Under the pieces are notes generated by a model. The model ran no database searches, was not told the DNA's origin, and saw only the letters and a list, made by a program, of their open reading frames with translations. Positions 1 to 9,624 of a stretch of DNA of 64,000 bases are shown piece by piece. The stretch is from Pseudomonas indica NBRC 103045 (GTDB lineage: Bacteria > Pseudomonadota > Gammaproteobacteria > Pseudomonadales > Pseudomonadaceae): assembly GCF_002091635.1 (NCBI RefSeq), contig NZ_BDAC01000015.1:1-64000 (forward strand), in the 5' to 3' direction. Made by a program: the position numbers and the translations under genes. Positions within the stretch are counted from its first letter, which is position 1; every line of letters starts with the position of its first letter.

Positions 1-135
1 TCTGTACGAAAAGTCGCCGAGCGAAGGTCAGGCTAGGCAAAAATCGGTGAGGAAGCGGAGTTTACGTGCTGTAAATGAGCATTCCGAGCCGATTTTTAAC
101 GACGCATCACCGAGCGCAGGCACTTTTCGTACAGA
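1..135. repeat. MITE-like element with terminal inverted repeats
   Basis: The first 14 bases (TCTGTACGAAAAGT) recur as an exact inverted copy at 122-135, giving a compact element of about 135 bp without an ORF of its own. An internal pair, AAAAATCGG near 40 and CCGATTTTT near 91, would let the interior fold into a hairpin. This architecture is that of a non-autonomous miniature transposon or a structured intergenic repeat. The left flank lies outside the window, so a target-site duplication cannot be tested. It ends 2 bp from the cobS stop codon. Confidence 0.75.
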
Positions 136-137
136 GC

Positions 138-866
138 CTAGCCGAGGGCGAGAACCACCAGCACCCCACACTCCACCAGCTCCAGCAGAGCGCCGGCAGT
201 GTCGCCGGTGGTTCCGCCCAGGCGCGCCATGAGCCTCTGGCGGACCAGACCGCACACGGCAGCGGCGGCCAGCAAGGCCAACAGCCCGCTCCAGCCGAAG
301 AGCAGGCAACCCACGGCCGCCACGCCGAGCACACCCCAGCCCTGCTGCCGTGGCAGATGATCGGCCAGGGCCTGGCCAAGGCCGCCCGGGCGCACGTAAG
401 GCGTCGAGAGGAACAACGCCAGCAAGGCGGTACGCCCGAGCACAGGCGCCAGCAAAAGTGCGGACCATTGCCCGCCTTCGACCAGCGCGGCCAGGGCGGC
501 GAACTTGAGCAGCAGTACGATCACCAGAACCACCACGGCGATGGGTCCGCTGCGCGGGTCCTTCATGATCGCCAGGGTGCGCTCGCGGTCGCCGAGCCCG
601 CCCACCCAGGCGTCCGCCGTATCGGCCAACCCGTCGAGATGCAGCGCGCCGCTGGCGAACACCCAGAACGCCAGCAACAGGCCCGCATGCAGCAAGGGCG
701 GCGCACCGTCCAGCAGCCGGTCGAGCAGCAGCAAGGCACCGCCGAGCAGCGCCCCGACGACCGGGTACCAGAGCAGCGAACGACCCAGTTGTTCCGCCGC
801 CGGCATGCCAGCCAGGCGCACCGGCAACCGGGTCAGGAACTGCAAGGCGATCAGGAAGGCCGTCAT
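138..866 (-). CDS. cobS: Adenosylcobinamide-GDP ribazoletransferase (cobalamin synthase)
   Basis: Joins adenosylcobinamide-GDP to alpha-ribazole (or its phosphate) in the inner membrane, the last assembly step of adenosylcobalamin; the same enzyme is called CobV in Pseudomonas nomenclature. The 242-residue protein opens [16 protein letters not shown], typical of the family, and carries the acidic motif HLDGLADTADAW near residue 65, which is the expected Mg/nucleotide site, followed by DRERTLAIMKDPRSG. It has about six hydrophobic segments. The ATG overlaps the stop of the upstream phosphatase gene (ATGA), so it is the last gene of the cobalamin operon. The stop codon lies next to a MITE, but the C-terminus looks complete. 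Confidence 0.95.
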   Translation of the reverse strand: MTAFLIALQFLTRLPVRLAGMPAAEQLGRSLLWYPVVGALLGGALLLLDRLLDGAPPLLHAGLLLAFWVFASGALHLDGLADTADAWVGGLGDRERTLAIMKDPRSGPIAVVVLVIVLLLKFAALAALVEGGQWSALLLAPVLGRTALLALFLSTPYVRPGGLGQALADHLPRQQGWGVLGVAAVGCLLFGWSGLLALLAAAAVCGLVRQRLMARLGGTTGDTAGALLELVECGVLVVLALG

Positions 867-1423
867 GCCGCCTCGCAAGGCCATTCGAGCCGATGCAGCG
901 AGCCGTGTTCCACGTCGACCGACAGCAACGCGCGCCGCTCCAGCCCGCGAGCACGGGCCAGCAACAGGCGCATCACGCCGCCATGGGTGATGACCAGCAG
1001 GCGTTCTCCGGCGAACTGCCGGGCCAACCGCTGGACCGCCGTCAATACACGGGCTTCGAAGGCTTCCAGCGCTTCGCCATCCGGCGGGGTGAAGGCATAA
1101 GGATCGGCCCAGAAACGGCCGAGCGCATCGGCCTCGGTCTCCATCAACTCGGCGGCACTGTGCCCTTCCCAAGCGCCGAAATGCAGCTCTCGCAGGTCGA
1201 CCTCCAGATGCAGCGGCACACCGGTCTCCGCGGCCAACGCGCGAGCGAAGTCGGCACAACGCAACAACGGCGAGCTGACAAGCCGGTCCCAGGGGCCGGT
1301 GTCGGCGATGGCGGTGCGCATTTGAGCCCAGCCGGCCGGCGTCAGCGCATCGTCCAGGCTGCCGCGAAAACCGCCACCCCGCTCCGTCTCGCCGTGGCGC
1401 AGCAGGTCCAGCTGCACATTCAT
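863..1423 (-). CDS. cobC: Alpha-ribazole-5'-phosphate phosphatase (histidine phosphatase family)
   Basis: Predicted to remove the phosphate from alpha-ribazole 5'-phosphate or adenosylcobalamin 5'-phosphate at the end of nucleotide-loop assembly. The 186-residue protein has the phosphoglycerate-mutase-like signature [11 protein letters not shown] at residues 6-16, the acid/base region [16 protein letters not shown], and the second catalytic histidine in [14 protein letters not shown]. The start ATG overlaps the cobT stop and the gene's own stop overlaps the cobS start, so translation is probably coupled on both sides. The histidine phosphatase superfamily has many specificities; the assignment rests on the operon position between cobT and cobS. 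Confidence 0.9.
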   Translation of the reverse strand: MNVQLDLLRHGETERGGGFRGSLDDALTPAGWAQMRTAIADTGPWDRLVSSPLLRCADFARALAAETGVPLHLEVDLRELHFGAWEGHSAAELMETEADALGRFWADPYAFTPPDGEALEAFEARVLTAVQRLARQFAGERLLVITHGGVMRLLLARARGLERRALLSVDVEHGSLHRLEWPCEAA

Positions 1424-2475
1424 GCCGGACGATCCGCCACCGCCGCTTCGGCGAAGGTGGCCATTTCGTTGTGCAGGCGGCAGGCCATCTGCAACAGCGG
1501 CACCGCCAGCGCCGCCCCGCTCCCCTCGCCCAGGCGCAGCCCGAGTTCGAGCAGCGGCTCGGCCTGCAAGGCGTCGAGGATCAGGGCATGCCCCGGCTCG
1601 GCCCCGCGATGGGAGAACAGCAGCCAATCGCGACAACCGGGGTTGAGGCAGGTGGCGACCAGGGCGGCGGCGCTGCAGATGAAACCATCCACCAGCACAG
1701 GCAAACCTTGCTGGGCGCAGGCCAGGTAGGCGCCGGCCAGTGCCGCGATTTCGAAGCCGCCCAGGCGCAGCAGGCATTGCAGCGGATCGGCGAGATGCTC
1801 GCCATGCAGCACCAGGGCGCAGTCCACCACCGCCGCCTTGTGCCGCACACCGGAGGCATCGAGGCCGGTGCCGGGCCCGACCAGCGCCCGCGCCGGCAGG
1901 TCCAGCAGGGCACAGGCCAGGGCGCTGGCGGCCGTGCTGTTGCCGATGCCCATCTCCCCGCCGATATACAACTGCGCCCCCGCCTCGCGGGCACGGCGCA
2001 CGCTGTCGCGACCGGCCTCGAGGGCGATCAGACACTGGGCGTAGGTCATGGCCTGGTCGTGGACGAAATTCTGCGTGCCGGGCCCCAGGTTAAGGTGGCG
2101 CACGTTGGGCAACGGCACCAGGGGAACGGCGGTGCCCAGGTCGATCACCTCCAGCGCCGCATCGAGCTGCCGCGCCAGCACGCTGACCGCCGCACCGCCT
2201 TCGACGAAGTTGCGCAGCATCTGCCCGGTGACCGCCTGCGGGTAGGCCGAAACACCCTCCTCGACCACCCCGTGGTCGCCGGCGAACACAGCAATCCACA
2301 GTGTGTCGACGGCAGGCCGCGCAGTGCCCTGCATGCCCGCCAGGGTGGTGGCCAGCGACTCCAGGCGGCCCAACGAGCCACGCGGCTTGGTCAATTGATC
2401 CTGGCGTGCCAGGGCTTCGCGCTGCGCCTCCAGATCCAGGGGACGGCAAGCCGCTTCCCACCACGACAGGTTCAT
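1420..2475 (-). CDS. cobT: Nicotinate-nucleotide--dimethylbenzimidazole phosphoribosyltransferase
   Basis: Activates the lower ligand: transfers phosphoribose from nicotinate mononucleotide to 5,6-dimethylbenzimidazole, giving alpha-ribazole phosphate (called CobU in Pseudomonas). The 351-residue length is normal for the family. Recognisable blocks are [11 protein letters not shown] near residue 30, [19 protein letters not shown] near 70, [13 protein letters not shown] near 170, and [13 protein letters not shown] in the last third. The ATG at 2475 follows a good ribosome-binding site (GAAAGGAG) and overlaps the cobU stop as ATGA. It would use the dimethylbenzimidazole made by BluB, encoded upstream in the same operon. 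Confidence 0.96.
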   Translation of the reverse strand: MNLSWWEAACRPLDLEAQREALARQDQLTKPRGSLGRLESLATTLAGMQGTARPAVDTLWIAVFAGDHGVVEEGVSAYPQAVTGQMLRNFVEGGAAVSVLARQLDAALEVIDLGTAVPLVPLPNVRHLNLGPGTQNFVHDQAMTYAQCLIALEAGRDSVRRAREAGAQLYIGGEMGIGNSTAASALACALLDLPARALVGPGTGLDASGVRHKAAVVDCALVLHGEHLADPLQCLLRLGGFEIAALAGAYLACAQQGLPVLVDGFICSAAALVATCLNPGCRDWLLFSHRGAEPGHALILDALQAEPLLELGLRLGEGSGAALAVPLLQMACRLHNEMATFAEAAVADRPA

Positions 2476-2993
2476 AGTTGTGCTCCTTTCAAGACCATCG
2501 GCAACCCCGCCACACAAAAGACCACCCGCTCGCAGCGCTCGGCCAGCGACTGATGCAGCCAGCCGGCCTCATCCACGTAGCGCCGGCTCAACTCGCCCAG
2601 CGGCACCACACCCAACCCGGTCTCGTTGCTCACCAGCAAGACCCGCCCAGGCAGCTGCGGCAGGCATTCCAGCAGCGCGTCGCGCTCGGCGTCGAGACGC
2701 GCCGGGTCGTCCAGCATCAGCAGGTTGGTCAGCCAGAGGGTCAGGCAGTCCACCAGCAGGCAACGACCGGGAGCGGCCTGCTCGCCCAGCACGCGCGCCA
2801 GCGCCAAAGGTTCCTCGACCAGGTGCCAGTGCTCCGGACGGCGTTGGCGGTGCCGCGCAATACGAGATGCCATTTCGCCATCAAGCGATTGACTGGTGGC
2901 GATATAGCAGACCTCCGGTCCGCTTTCCATCGCCAGACGCTCTGCCAGGCGGCTTTTGCCGGAACGGGCACCGCCGAGAATCAGTTCGATCAT
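2472..2993 (-). CDS. cobU: Adenosylcobinamide kinase / adenosylcobinamide-phosphate guanylyltransferase
   Basis: Bifunctional enzyme that phosphorylates adenosylcobinamide and then guanylylates it to the GDP form used by CobS (CobP in Pseudomonas nomenclature). The 173-residue protein starts [18 protein letters not shown], with the Walker A loop at residues 8-15. It then has [17 protein letters not shown], where the guanylylated histidine is expected, and the Walker B-like [14 protein letters not shown]. The ending [21 protein letters not shown] is characteristic. It begins 10 bp after the cobQ stop and ends overlapping cobT. Confidence 0.95.
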   Translation of the reverse strand: MIELILGGARSGKSRLAERLAMESGPEVCYIATSQSLDGEMASRIARHRQRRPEHWHLVEEPLALARVLGEQAAPGRCLLVDCLTLWLTNLLMLDDPARLDAERDALLECLPQLPGRVLLVSNETGLGVVPLGELSRRYVDEAGWLHQSLAERCERVVFCVAGLPMVLKGAQL

Positions 2994-3003
2994 GGATTCG
3001 CCT

Positions 3004-4476
3004 TCAAGACAGGGAAGAGGGCTCGCCGAGGCCACAGAGGTGGCGCAGGCGGGCCGTATCCAGATGCCGCTCCACCAGATCGGCCAGCCGCTCGATGTCG
3101 CGTTCGCGCAGCGCGTGGTAGTCGATGGTCTGCGGAGCCTCAAGGCCGGCCCAGCGCAGCAGCGCACCGCAAGCCGCAGGCTGCTCGAACAGGCCATGCA
3201 GGTAGGTGCCGAGCACCGCTCCGTCCTCGCTGAACACGCCGTCAAGGCGGTCATCGTCCAGGCGGACGGCAGCGTGCTCCAAGGCCTGCCCCTGGCTGAC
3301 ACCGGCGTGGATCTCGTAGCCGCTCACTGGCGCACCCTCCAGGCACAGGCGACCCTGGACATTGCGCAACTGCTTTTCCGCCTCCAACCGCGTGACGAAA
3401 TCCAGCAGGCCCAGCCCCGCGCTGCTCCCCGCCTCGCCTTCCAGCCCGAGCGGATCGTCGATACGCCGCCCGAGCATCTGCAGGCCGCCGCAGATGCCCA
3501 GCAACCGGCCGCCATAGCGCAGGTGCCGCTGGATCGCCGCATCCCAGCCATTGGCACGCAGGAAGTCCAGGTCGGCGCGCACGCTCTTCGAACCCGGCAG
3601 GACGATCAGGTCGGCCGAGGGAATCGGCTGGCCGGGCCCGACGAAGCGCAGGTCGACCTGCGGGTGCAGGCGCAGCGGATCGAAGTCGGTGTGGTTACTG
3701 ATGCGCGGCATCACCGGCACCACCACCCGCAGCGTTTCGTCGCTCTTGGCCGACTGGCGGGTATCGATGGCGTCCTCGGCTTCCAGATGGAAATCCGTCA
3801 GGTACGGCAGCACGCCCAGCACCGGCTTGCCGGTATGGGCTTCCAACCAGTCGAGGCCCGGTTGCAACAAAGCGAGATCGCCCCGGAAGCGGTTGATCAC
3901 GAAGCCCCGGACCCGCGCCCGTTCGCTTTCCGAAAGCAACGCCAGGGTCCCGACCAGATGGGCGAAGACGCCGCCCCGGTCGATGTCGGCAATGAGGATC
4001 ACCGGGCAGTCCACCGCCTCGGCGAAGCCCATGTTGGCGATGTCGTTGGCGCGCAGGTTGATTTCCGCCGGCGAACCGGCGCCTTCCACCATCACCACCC
4101 GGTGCGCCGCGCTGAGCCGGGCATGGGAAGCCAGCACGGCCTCGCGGGCGACGCGTTTGTAATCGTGATAGGCCACGGCGTCCATGCTGGCGACGGCGCG
4201 GCCATGGATGATCACCTGGGCGCCGATGTCGGTGTTGGGCTTGAGCAGCACCGGGTTCATGTCGGTATGCGGCGCCAGCCCGGCGGCCTGGGCCTGGACC
4301 GCCTGGGCCCGGCCGATCTCGCCGCCGTCGGCGGTCACCGCGCTGTTCAGCGCCATGTTCTGCGGCTTGAACGGCACCACCGTCACGCCCTGGCGGCGCA
4401 GCCAGCGGCACAGCGCGGTCACCAGGGTGCTCTTGCCGGCGTCGGAGGTGGTGCCCTGTACCATCAGGGTGGTCAT
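3004..4476 (-). CDS. cobQ: Cobyric acid synthase (glutamine-hydrolysing)
   Basis: Amidates four carboxyl side chains of adenosyl-cobyrinic acid a,c-diamide to give adenosylcobyric acid, using glutamine and ATP. The 490 residues begin with a dethiobiotin-synthetase-like ATPase domain ([13 protein letters not shown] at 5-17, then [12 protein letters not shown]). They end with a class I glutamine amidotransferase domain whose nucleophile is the Cys in [13 protein letters not shown]; the HGLFEQP segment near the C-terminus carries the catalytic His. The start overlaps the cobD-type decarboxylase stop as ATGA. The length matches the usual family length and no damage is seen. Confidence 0.96.
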   Translation of the reverse strand: MTTLMVQGTTSDAGKSTLVTALCRWLRRQGVTVVPFKPQNMALNSAVTADGGEIGRAQAVQAQAAGLAPHTDMNPVLLKPNTDIGAQVIIHGRAVASMDAVAYHDYKRVAREAVLASHARLSAAHRVVMVEGAGSPAEINLRANDIANMGFAEAVDCPVILIADIDRGGVFAHLVGTLALLSESERARVRGFVINRFRGDLALLQPGLDWLEAHTGKPVLGVLPYLTDFHLEAEDAIDTRQSAKSDETLRVVVPVMPRISNHTDFDPLRLHPQVDLRFVGPGQPIPSADLIVLPGSKSVRADLDFLRANGWDAAIQRHLRYGGRLLGICGGLQMLGRRIDDPLGLEGEAGSSAGLGLLDFVTRLEAEKQLRNVQGRLCLEGAPVSGYEIHAGVSQGQALEHAAVRLDDDRLDGVFSEDGAVLGTYLHGLFEQPAACGALLRWAGLEAPQTIDYHALRERDIERLADLVERHLDTARLRHLCGLGEPSSLS

Positions 4477-5468
4477 GGGAAATCCTTGCGCAAGGCTGCC
4501 AGTGCCTGGTCGAGCCGGTCCCAGGCCGGATCGTCCGCCGGCAGGCCGAAACGCAGGCTCGCCGGCTCTCGGAACAGCCGGACCAGCACACCCTGCCGGG
4601 CCAGCCCGTCGTACAGCCGCTCGGCCCGCTCGCTTGCCACCCATTGGAACAGCGCGCTGCCACCACGCGGCGGCAGGCCCCGTTCGGTCAGCAGTTGCGC
4701 CAGACGATGGCTCGCCTGCAATTGGCGCTGGCGCTGCTGTGCATGGTGCTCGCTCTCCTCCAGACACAGGCGCCCGAGCGCCCGTGCCGGCCCGCTCACC
4801 GCCCAGGGACCAAGCCGCTCGGCAAGCTTCAGTAACAAGGATGCCTCGGCCAGCACGAACCCCAGGCGCACTCCGGCCAGGCCGAAGAATTTGCCGAACG
4901 AGCGCAGCACGATGAGCCCGGGCCGGTCGCTGCTGGCCGCCAGGCTCAGTGCCGGGGTGGCATCCATGAAAGCTTCGTCCACCAGCAGCCAGCCGCCGCG
5001 CTCGGCCAGACGGGCATGCCAGTCGAGGAGGCGTTGCGGCGCCAGCAGCCGGCCGGTCGGGTTGTTCGGGTTGACCGCCACCAGCACGTCCAGGCTGTCG
5101 AGCAACGGCTCCACCGCGTCGTCGTCCAGCTCCAGCACATCGTGGCCGGCCGCGCGCCAGCCATGGGCGTGTTCGGCATAACAGGGCGACAGCACCGCGA
5201 CACGGGCCGGACGCGGCCACAGGCGGGGCAACTGTTGGATCGCCGCCTGCGAGCCCGGCACCGGCAGCAACTGGCTGCAGCCGTAATAGGCGCAGGCCGC
5301 CGCCTCCAGGCCATCGCCGGCCTCCGGCAGACGGGTCCAGGTGCTCGCCGGCAGCTCTGCCAGCGCCCAGGGCCAAGGCGAAATGCCGGTGGAAAGATCG
5401 AGCCAGCCCGCCTCGGGAATCCCGTAGCGATGCGCCGCCGCACGCAGTTGTCCGCCGTGCTCAAGCAT
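4473..5468 (-). CDS. cobD: L-threonine-O-3-phosphate decarboxylase (PLP-dependent)
   Basis: Makes (R)-1-amino-2-propanol phosphate, the arm linking the corrin ring to the nucleotide loop. This 331-residue class I/II aminotransferase-fold protein starts [15 protein letters not shown], with the STGISPWPW block near residue 27, [12 protein letters not shown] near 150, and the PLP-binding lysine in [18 protein letters not shown] near 220. Pseudomonas literature calls this enzyme CobC and the next gene product CobD; the Salmonella name is used here. It overlaps cbiB upstream by 8 bp and cobQ downstream by 4 bp, so the product's supplier and user are co-translated. Confidence 0.93.
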   Translation of the reverse strand: MLEHGGQLRAAAHRYGIPEAGWLDLSTGISPWPWALAELPASTWTRLPEAGDGLEAAACAYYGCSQLLPVPGSQAAIQQLPRLWPRPARVAVLSPCYAEHAHGWRAAGHDVLELDDDAVEPLLDSLDVLVAVNPNNPTGRLLAPQRLLDWHARLAERGGWLLVDEAFMDATPALSLAASSDRPGLIVLRSFGKFFGLAGVRLGFVLAEASLLLKLAERLGPWAVSGPARALGRLCLEESEHHAQQRQRQLQASHRLAQLLTERGLPPRGGSALFQWVASERAERLYDGLARQGVLVRLFREPASLRFGLPADDPAWDRLDQALAALRKDFP

Positions 5469-6477
5469 GCCAGACGCCCCAGAGCACCAGCAGCGCCAAC
5501 CAGAGTGCGACGCCGCCCCAGACCCGATTCAGCGCCCGTTCGATGTCCCGAGCCAAGGGCGCACGGCCCTCGCCCAGCGGCGGCCGCTCGTGGCGCTCGC
5601 CGTGGTAGATCGCCGGCCCGCCCAGGAGAACACCCAGGGCGCCGGCACCGGCCGCCATCACCGGACCGGCATTGGGGCTGTCCCAGGCGGGGGCCTGTCG
5701 CCACCAGCAGGCCAGGGCCCGGCGCGTGCGACCTTGCAGCGCGTAGGTCAACGCCACCAATCGCGCCGGCAGGTAATTGAGCAGATCGTCGATGCGCGCC
5801 GCCGCCCAGCCGAAGCGTTCGAAACGGGCGTTGCGATAGCCCCACATGGCATCCAGGGTATTGCTCAGGCGATAGAGCACCACGCCCGGCGCGCCGAGCA
5901 GGACGAACCAGAACAGCGCGGCGAACACTGCATCGCTGCCGTTCTCCAGTACCGATTCGGTGGCCGCGCGGGCCACGCCGGTCTCGTCCAGTTGCGAGGT
6001 GTCGCGGCTGACCATGAAGCCGACCCGCCGCCGCGCCTCCGCCAGATCGCCGAGGCGCAGGGCCTGGGCCACCGGCATGGCGTGGTCGTACAGACTGCGC
6101 AGGCCGAGGGCGAAGTACAAGGCGAGCACTTCCACGAACCAGCCGAAGTGCGGCGACAGGCTCAGCAGCCAGACCAACAGCGTCGGCGGCGTCACCGCCA
6201 GACACCAGGCGGTGACGCCATGGCTGCGCCAGCCCCGGCCCGTCTCGCCTTCCTGCGCCTGAACGGGCGGAAGCAATGAAACCCGAGCGCGCTCCCAGAG
6301 AGCGGCGGCTCGATCGTGCGGATGCCCGGCAGCCTCCGCGGCGGATGCCGGGCCATTGAAACGGGCCTCGATCCGGTTGGCCAGGCGCCCGAACGCCACC
6401 AGCGGATGGCGCCGCTGTGGCTCGCCCAACCAGGCGTCCAGCGCCACCCCGGCACAGGTGAGAAAAACCAGGCTCAT
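5461..6477 (-). CDS. cbiB: Adenosylcobinamide-phosphate synthase
   Basis: Inner-membrane enzyme that attaches aminopropanol (phosphate) to adenosylcobyric acid; CobD in Pseudomonas nomenclature. The 338-residue protein has the family opening [20 protein letters not shown], where the D-x-x-x-GEP-x-x-HP pattern is diagnostic. Several membrane segments follow, with [23 protein letters not shown] and [14 protein letters not shown] in the central part. The start chosen ([10 protein letters not shown]) overlaps the bluB stop as ATGA; the longer upstream frame is shadow translation of bluB. Confidence 0.93.
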   Translation of the reverse strand: MSLVFLTCAGVALDAWLGEPQRRHPLVAFGRLANRIEARFNGPASAAEAAGHPHDRAAALWERARVSLLPPVQAQEGETGRGWRSHGVTAWCLAVTPPTLLVWLLSLSPHFGWFVEVLALYFALGLRSLYDHAMPVAQALRLGDLAEARRRVGFMVSRDTSQLDETGVARAATESVLENGSDAVFAALFWFVLLGAPGVVLYRLSNTLDAMWGYRNARFERFGWAAARIDDLLNYLPARLVALTYALQGRTRRALACWWRQAPAWDSPNAGPVMAAGAGALGVLLGGPAIYHGERHERPPLGEGRAPLARDIERALNRVWGGVALWLALLVLWGVWHA

Positions 6478-7124
6478 GCGTTTCGCTCCCAATGATTTTC
6501 GTAGAGCAGATCGGCCAATGGCCGCGGCTGCGCCCAGCCTTCCAGCGCCAGCATCGGTGCCGGGTAAAAGGCCTCGACCGGTCCCAGGCAGAGCACCGCC
6601 ACCGGTTTGCTGCCCACCGGCATGTCCAGCAGCCGGGCCAGGGCATCGGGATCGAACAGCGACACCCAGCCCAGTCCCAGCCCTTCGGCGCGGGCAGCGA
6701 GCCAGAGATTCTGAATGGCGCAGGCCAGGGACGCCAGGTCCATTTCCGGCAAGGTGCGCCGGCCGAACACATGCTCCTCGCGTCCCTCCATCAAGGCGGC
6801 GACCAGCAGCTCGGCGCAATCGCGGACGCCCTCCACCTTCAACCGCATGAATTCATCGGAGCGTTCGCCCAGGGCTTCGGCGGTACGAACCCGCTCCTCC
6901 TCCACCAACCCATGGATGGCCTCGCGCAACGCGCCATCGGTGATGCGGATGAAACGCCAAGGCTGCATCAGGCCGACGCTGGGCGCGCAATGCGCCGCTT
7001 CCAGCAGGCGGGCCAGCAGCTCCGGCGCCACTTCGCCGCCAGTGAAATGGCGCATGTCACGGCGCTCGGCGATGGCTCGGTAGACCGCCGCGCGCTCCTC
7101 GGGCGTGAAAGCGTGCTCGCTCAT
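6474..7124 (-). CDS. bluB: 5,6-dimethylbenzimidazole synthase (BluB)
   Basis: Flavin-destroying enzyme of the nitroreductase fold that converts reduced FMN and oxygen to 5,6-dimethylbenzimidazole, the lower ligand of B12. The 216-residue protein has [16 protein letters not shown] near the start, [20 protein letters not shown] near residue 48, and the C-terminal block [20 protein letters not shown]. These separate BluB from ordinary nitroreductases. It sits between cobB and cbiB with ATGA overlaps on both sides. Its presence means the host needs oxygen for its own lower ligand, in keeping with an aerobic-type pathway. Confidence 0.93.
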   Translation of the reverse strand: MSEHAFTPEERAAVYRAIAERRDMRHFTGGEVAPELLARLLEAAHCAPSVGLMQPWRFIRITDGALREAIHGLVEEERVRTAEALGERSDEFMRLKVEGVRDCAELLVAALMEGREEHVFGRRTLPEMDLASLACAIQNLWLAARAEGLGLGWVSLFDPDALARLLDMPVGSKPVAVLCLGPVEAFYPAPMLALEGWAQPRPLADLLYENHWERNA

Positions 7125-8416
7125 GGCCGGAACAAGGCCGCCGCTGCGGCGGGCGCGGACGGCAGATAAAAGTGAATGTAGGAAGCGGTCAGCCGACCTC
7201 GGCGGTAGACGGCTTCGGCGGTACGCCGATAATTCGGGCACTGGCCACGCGCCAGCGGCTCCAGCGCCGTCTGCAATGCCGAATGATGGAAGGTATGCCC
7301 ACGCAAGCGGCCTTCCGGCAGCTCGACTTCCTGCAACGCCAGGGCCGTCAGGCGTGGCTGCATACGCGCCTCGCCCGGCAGCAACCCGAGCATGGATGCC
7401 CGCTGGCCCTCCACATCGACGAGGGCATCGAGCAGGTAGAGCATGCCGCCGCATTCGGCGAGGATCGGCTTGTCGGCGGCATGATGGGCGCGGATCGCCT
7501 CGGCCATCGGCCGGTTCCCGGCCAGTGCCTGCAAATGCAGTTCCGGGTAGCCGCCGAGCAGGTAGAGGCCGTCCACGTCCGGCAGGGCTTGGTCATGCAA
7601 GGGCGAGAAGAACGTCAGCTCGGCGCCGAGCCGCCGCAGCAAATCGAGATTGCCCTGGTAGAGAAAGGCGAAGGCGGCATCCCGCGCCACGCCGATACGC
7701 ACCCCGTCCAGCAGCGGCGAAATATCCGCGGGTTCTGGAGAGGCGAAGCACACGGCTGGCGGCAGATCCACCGACGCGCTGGCGGCCAGGGCATCGGCGG
7801 CCTGGTCCAGGCGCGTATCCAGGTCGGCCAGTTCCTCCGCCTGCACCAGCCCCAAGTGACGACTGGGCAGCTCGATGCCGGCGCTGCGCGGCAAGGCACC
7901 GAACCAGCGGATACCGTCCGGCAGGCAATCGCGCAGGATCTCGCCATGCCGCGCACTACCGGTGCGGTTGCCGAGCACGCCGGCGAACGGCAGGTCCGGT
8001 TGGTAGCTGGCCAGCCCATGGGCCAGGGCGCCGAAGGTCTGCGCCATGGCCGAGCCGTCGATCACGGCCAGCACCGGCACACCGAAACGCCGCGCCAGGT
8101 CGGCGGCGGACGGCGCGCCGTCGAACAGCCCCATTACCCCTTCGATGAGAATCAGGTCGGCCTCGCCGGCAGCCTCCCAGAGCAGGCACCGGCTCTCCGC
8201 CTCGCCCACCATCCATAGGTCCAGTTGGTAGACCGGCTGGCCGCTGGCGCGGGCGAGAATCATCGGGTCGAGGAAGTCCGGTCCGCACTTGAACACCCGC
8301 ACCCGTCGCCCCTGGCGGCTGTGCAGACGGGCGAGCGCGGCGGTGACGGTGGTCTTGCCCTGGCCGGACGCCGGTGCGGCGACCAGCAACGCGGGGCATG
8401 GGCGGACGCCGTTCAA
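7121..8416 (-). CDS. cobB: Cobyrinate / hydrogenobyrinate a,c-diamide synthase
   Basis: Glutamine-dependent amidase for the a and c side chains of the corrin ring, upstream of CobQ. The 431 residues contain an ATPase domain starting with the P-loop APASGQGKTTVTAALA and the block FKCGPDFLDP. The C-terminal glutamine amidotransferase domain has its nucleophile in ILAECGGMLYLLD. No ATG is available near the conserved start. The best start is a TTG at 8416 whose bases form TTGA with the cobO stop, so initiation is probably by coupling. This protein is unrelated to the sirtuin also called CobB, which is encoded at 19947-20714. Confidence 0.93.
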   Translation of the reverse strand: MNGVRPCPALLVAAPASGQGKTTVTAALARLHSRQGRRVRVFKCGPDFLDPMILARASGQPVYQLDLWMVGEAESRCLLWEAAGEADLILIEGVMGLFDGAPSAADLARRFGVPVLAVIDGSAMAQTFGALAHGLASYQPDLPFAGVLGNRTGSARHGEILRDCLPDGIRWFGALPRSAGIELPSRHLGLVQAEELADLDTRLDQAADALAASASVDLPPAVCFASPEPADISPLLDGVRIGVARDAAFAFLYQGNLDLLRRLGAELTFFSPLHDQALPDVDGLYLLGGYPELHLQALAGNRPMAEAIRAHHAADKPILAECGGMLYLLDALVDVEGQRASMLGLLPGEARMQPRLTALALQEVELPEGRLRGHTFHHSALQTALEPLARGQCPNYRRTAEAVYRRGRLTASYIHFYLPSAPAAAAALFRP

Positions 8417-9024
8417 AACTCAACGCCTTTCTGCGCCTTCACCCCAGCCTTGAAGGCGTGCTTGACCAGAGCCATCTCGGTGACGGTGTCCGCTGCCTCG
8501 ACCAATCCCGGCGGCGCTCCCCGACCGGTGGCCACCACGTGCTGGTACAGCGGACGCGCGGCGATGTCGGCCAGCACCTGGTCCAGCTCCAGATAGCCGT
8601 GCTTGAGGGCGATGTTCAGTTCGTCCAGCACCACCAGGCCGATATCCGGGTCGCTCAGCAACTCCGTTGCCACTACCCAGGCCTGGCGGGCTTTCTCGAT
8701 ATCGCGCTGGCGATCCTGGGTTTCCCAGGTGTAGCCCTCGCCCATCACGTGGTAACGCACCTCCTCGGGGAAGCGGCGGAAGAACAGTTCCTCGCCGGAG
8801 GTGGCGGCGCCCTTGATGAACTGCACCACCCCGACCTTCATGCCGTGCCCCAGGGCGCGGGCCACCATGCCGAAGGCCGAGCTGCTCTTACCCTTGCCGT
8901 TGCCGGTGTGCACCAGCAGCAGGCCGTATTCGTCGGTCGCCTGGGCGATCTTCTCGTCGACGATGGCTTTCTTGCGCGCCATCCGCGCCTTGTGCCGCGC
9001 GTCGCGGTCAGCCGATTCGCTCAT
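8413..9024 (-). CDS. cobO: Cob(I)yrinic acid a,c-diamide adenosyltransferase
   Basis: Adds the 5'-deoxyadenosyl upper ligand from ATP to the reduced corrinoid; CobA/BtuR in enterics. The 203-residue protein carries the P-loop LLVHTGNGKGKSSSAFG near residues 36-52, the corrinoid/ATP region VVQFIKGAATSGEE, the Walker B-type LVVLDELNIALKHGYL, and the family C-terminus ending KGVEF. The first 17 bases overlap the end of the BtuM-like gene upstream, so import and adenosylation functions are physically linked. It serves both salvage and de novo synthesis. Confidence 0.96.
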   Translation of the reverse strand: MSESADRDARHKARMARKKAIVDEKIAQATDEYGLLLVHTGNGKGKSSSAFGMVARALGHGMKVGVVQFIKGAATSGEELFFRRFPEEVRYHVMGEGYTWETQDRQRDIEKARQAWVVATELLSDPDIGLVVLDELNIALKHGYLELDQVLADIAARPLYQHVVATGRGAPPGLVEAADTVTEMALVKHAFKAGVKAQKGVEF

Positions 9025-9595
9025 CGGGGTTCTCCAGGGGTCGTGGGTGTCCGAACAGTGCGAAGGTGCCCGTATAGAGCACCGCCGCGATGCCGACGTA
9101 CAGCGCCAGACTGGCGAAGTAGCGTGGGTAGTACATGCCGATGCGCTGCACGAATTCGGCGAAGATCGGTTCCGGGTAGCGTCCGGAGAAGTAGTAGAAG
9201 CCGCCGCCGGAGAACAGGTAGCAGACGAAGGCGCTGACCACCAGGGTCAAGATCAACGTGGCCAGGCTGACCCATTCGTTACGGTGCCAGCCGGCGTACA
9301 GGTGCCCGCCGAACCACAGCGAGCCGTAGGCCGGCAGCAGCAGCCAGTAGGCCGGCGACACGCACCAGTCGCTCACTCCCGCCCACTGGATCGCGGCGAA
9401 ATCCAGCAGCGACGCCTCGATGAACAGCGCCGGGAACACCCAGCGCGGCCGCAGGAAGATACCGGCGAGGAAAAACACCGCCCAGGACGCGCTGGGCAGG
9501 TTGACGGTGGCGAAGTGTTGGCCTCGGGTCATGGCCATCAGCAGCGCCAGGGCGATACCGACGACCAGTTGGACACGGGGTGGCAGTCTGAGCAT
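9008..9595 (-). CDS. btuM: BtuM-like solitary ECF S-component, predicted vitamin B12 transporter
   Basis: A 195-residue integral membrane protein with about six hydrophobic segments and no soluble domain. Its place between the TonB-dependent receptor and cobO, under a cobalamin riboswitch, points to corrinoid uptake across the inner membrane. Size, topology and a lone cysteine at residue 78 in VSDWCVSPAYW, just before a membrane helix, resemble BtuM of Thiobacillus denitrificans. That protein is a solitary ECF-type S-component that binds cobalamin through a cysteine ligand (Cys80) and can remove cyanide. No btuCDF genes are in the operon. The family call is from memory of those features, not from an alignment. 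Start: ATG at 9595 after GGAAAGGAG. Confidence 0.75.
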   Translation of the reverse strand: MLRLPPRVQLVVGIALALLMAMTRGQHFATVNLPSASWAVFFLAGIFLRPRWVFPALFIEASLLDFAAIQWAGVSDWCVSPAYWLLLPAYGSLWFGGHLYAGWHRNEWVSLATLILTLVVSAFVCYLFSGGGFYYFSGRYPEPIFAEFVQRIGMYYPRYFASLALYVGIAAVLYTGTFALFGHPRPLENPDERIG

Positions 9596-9624
9596 GGTGG
9601 TTCTCCTTTCCTGGAAACGGTTCC

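Noticed and set aside
2956-5181. 741-codon plus-strand frame across cobQ and cobD
   Set aside because: High-GC shadow frame; no family resemblance, and the minus strand encodes full-length cobalamin enzymes there.
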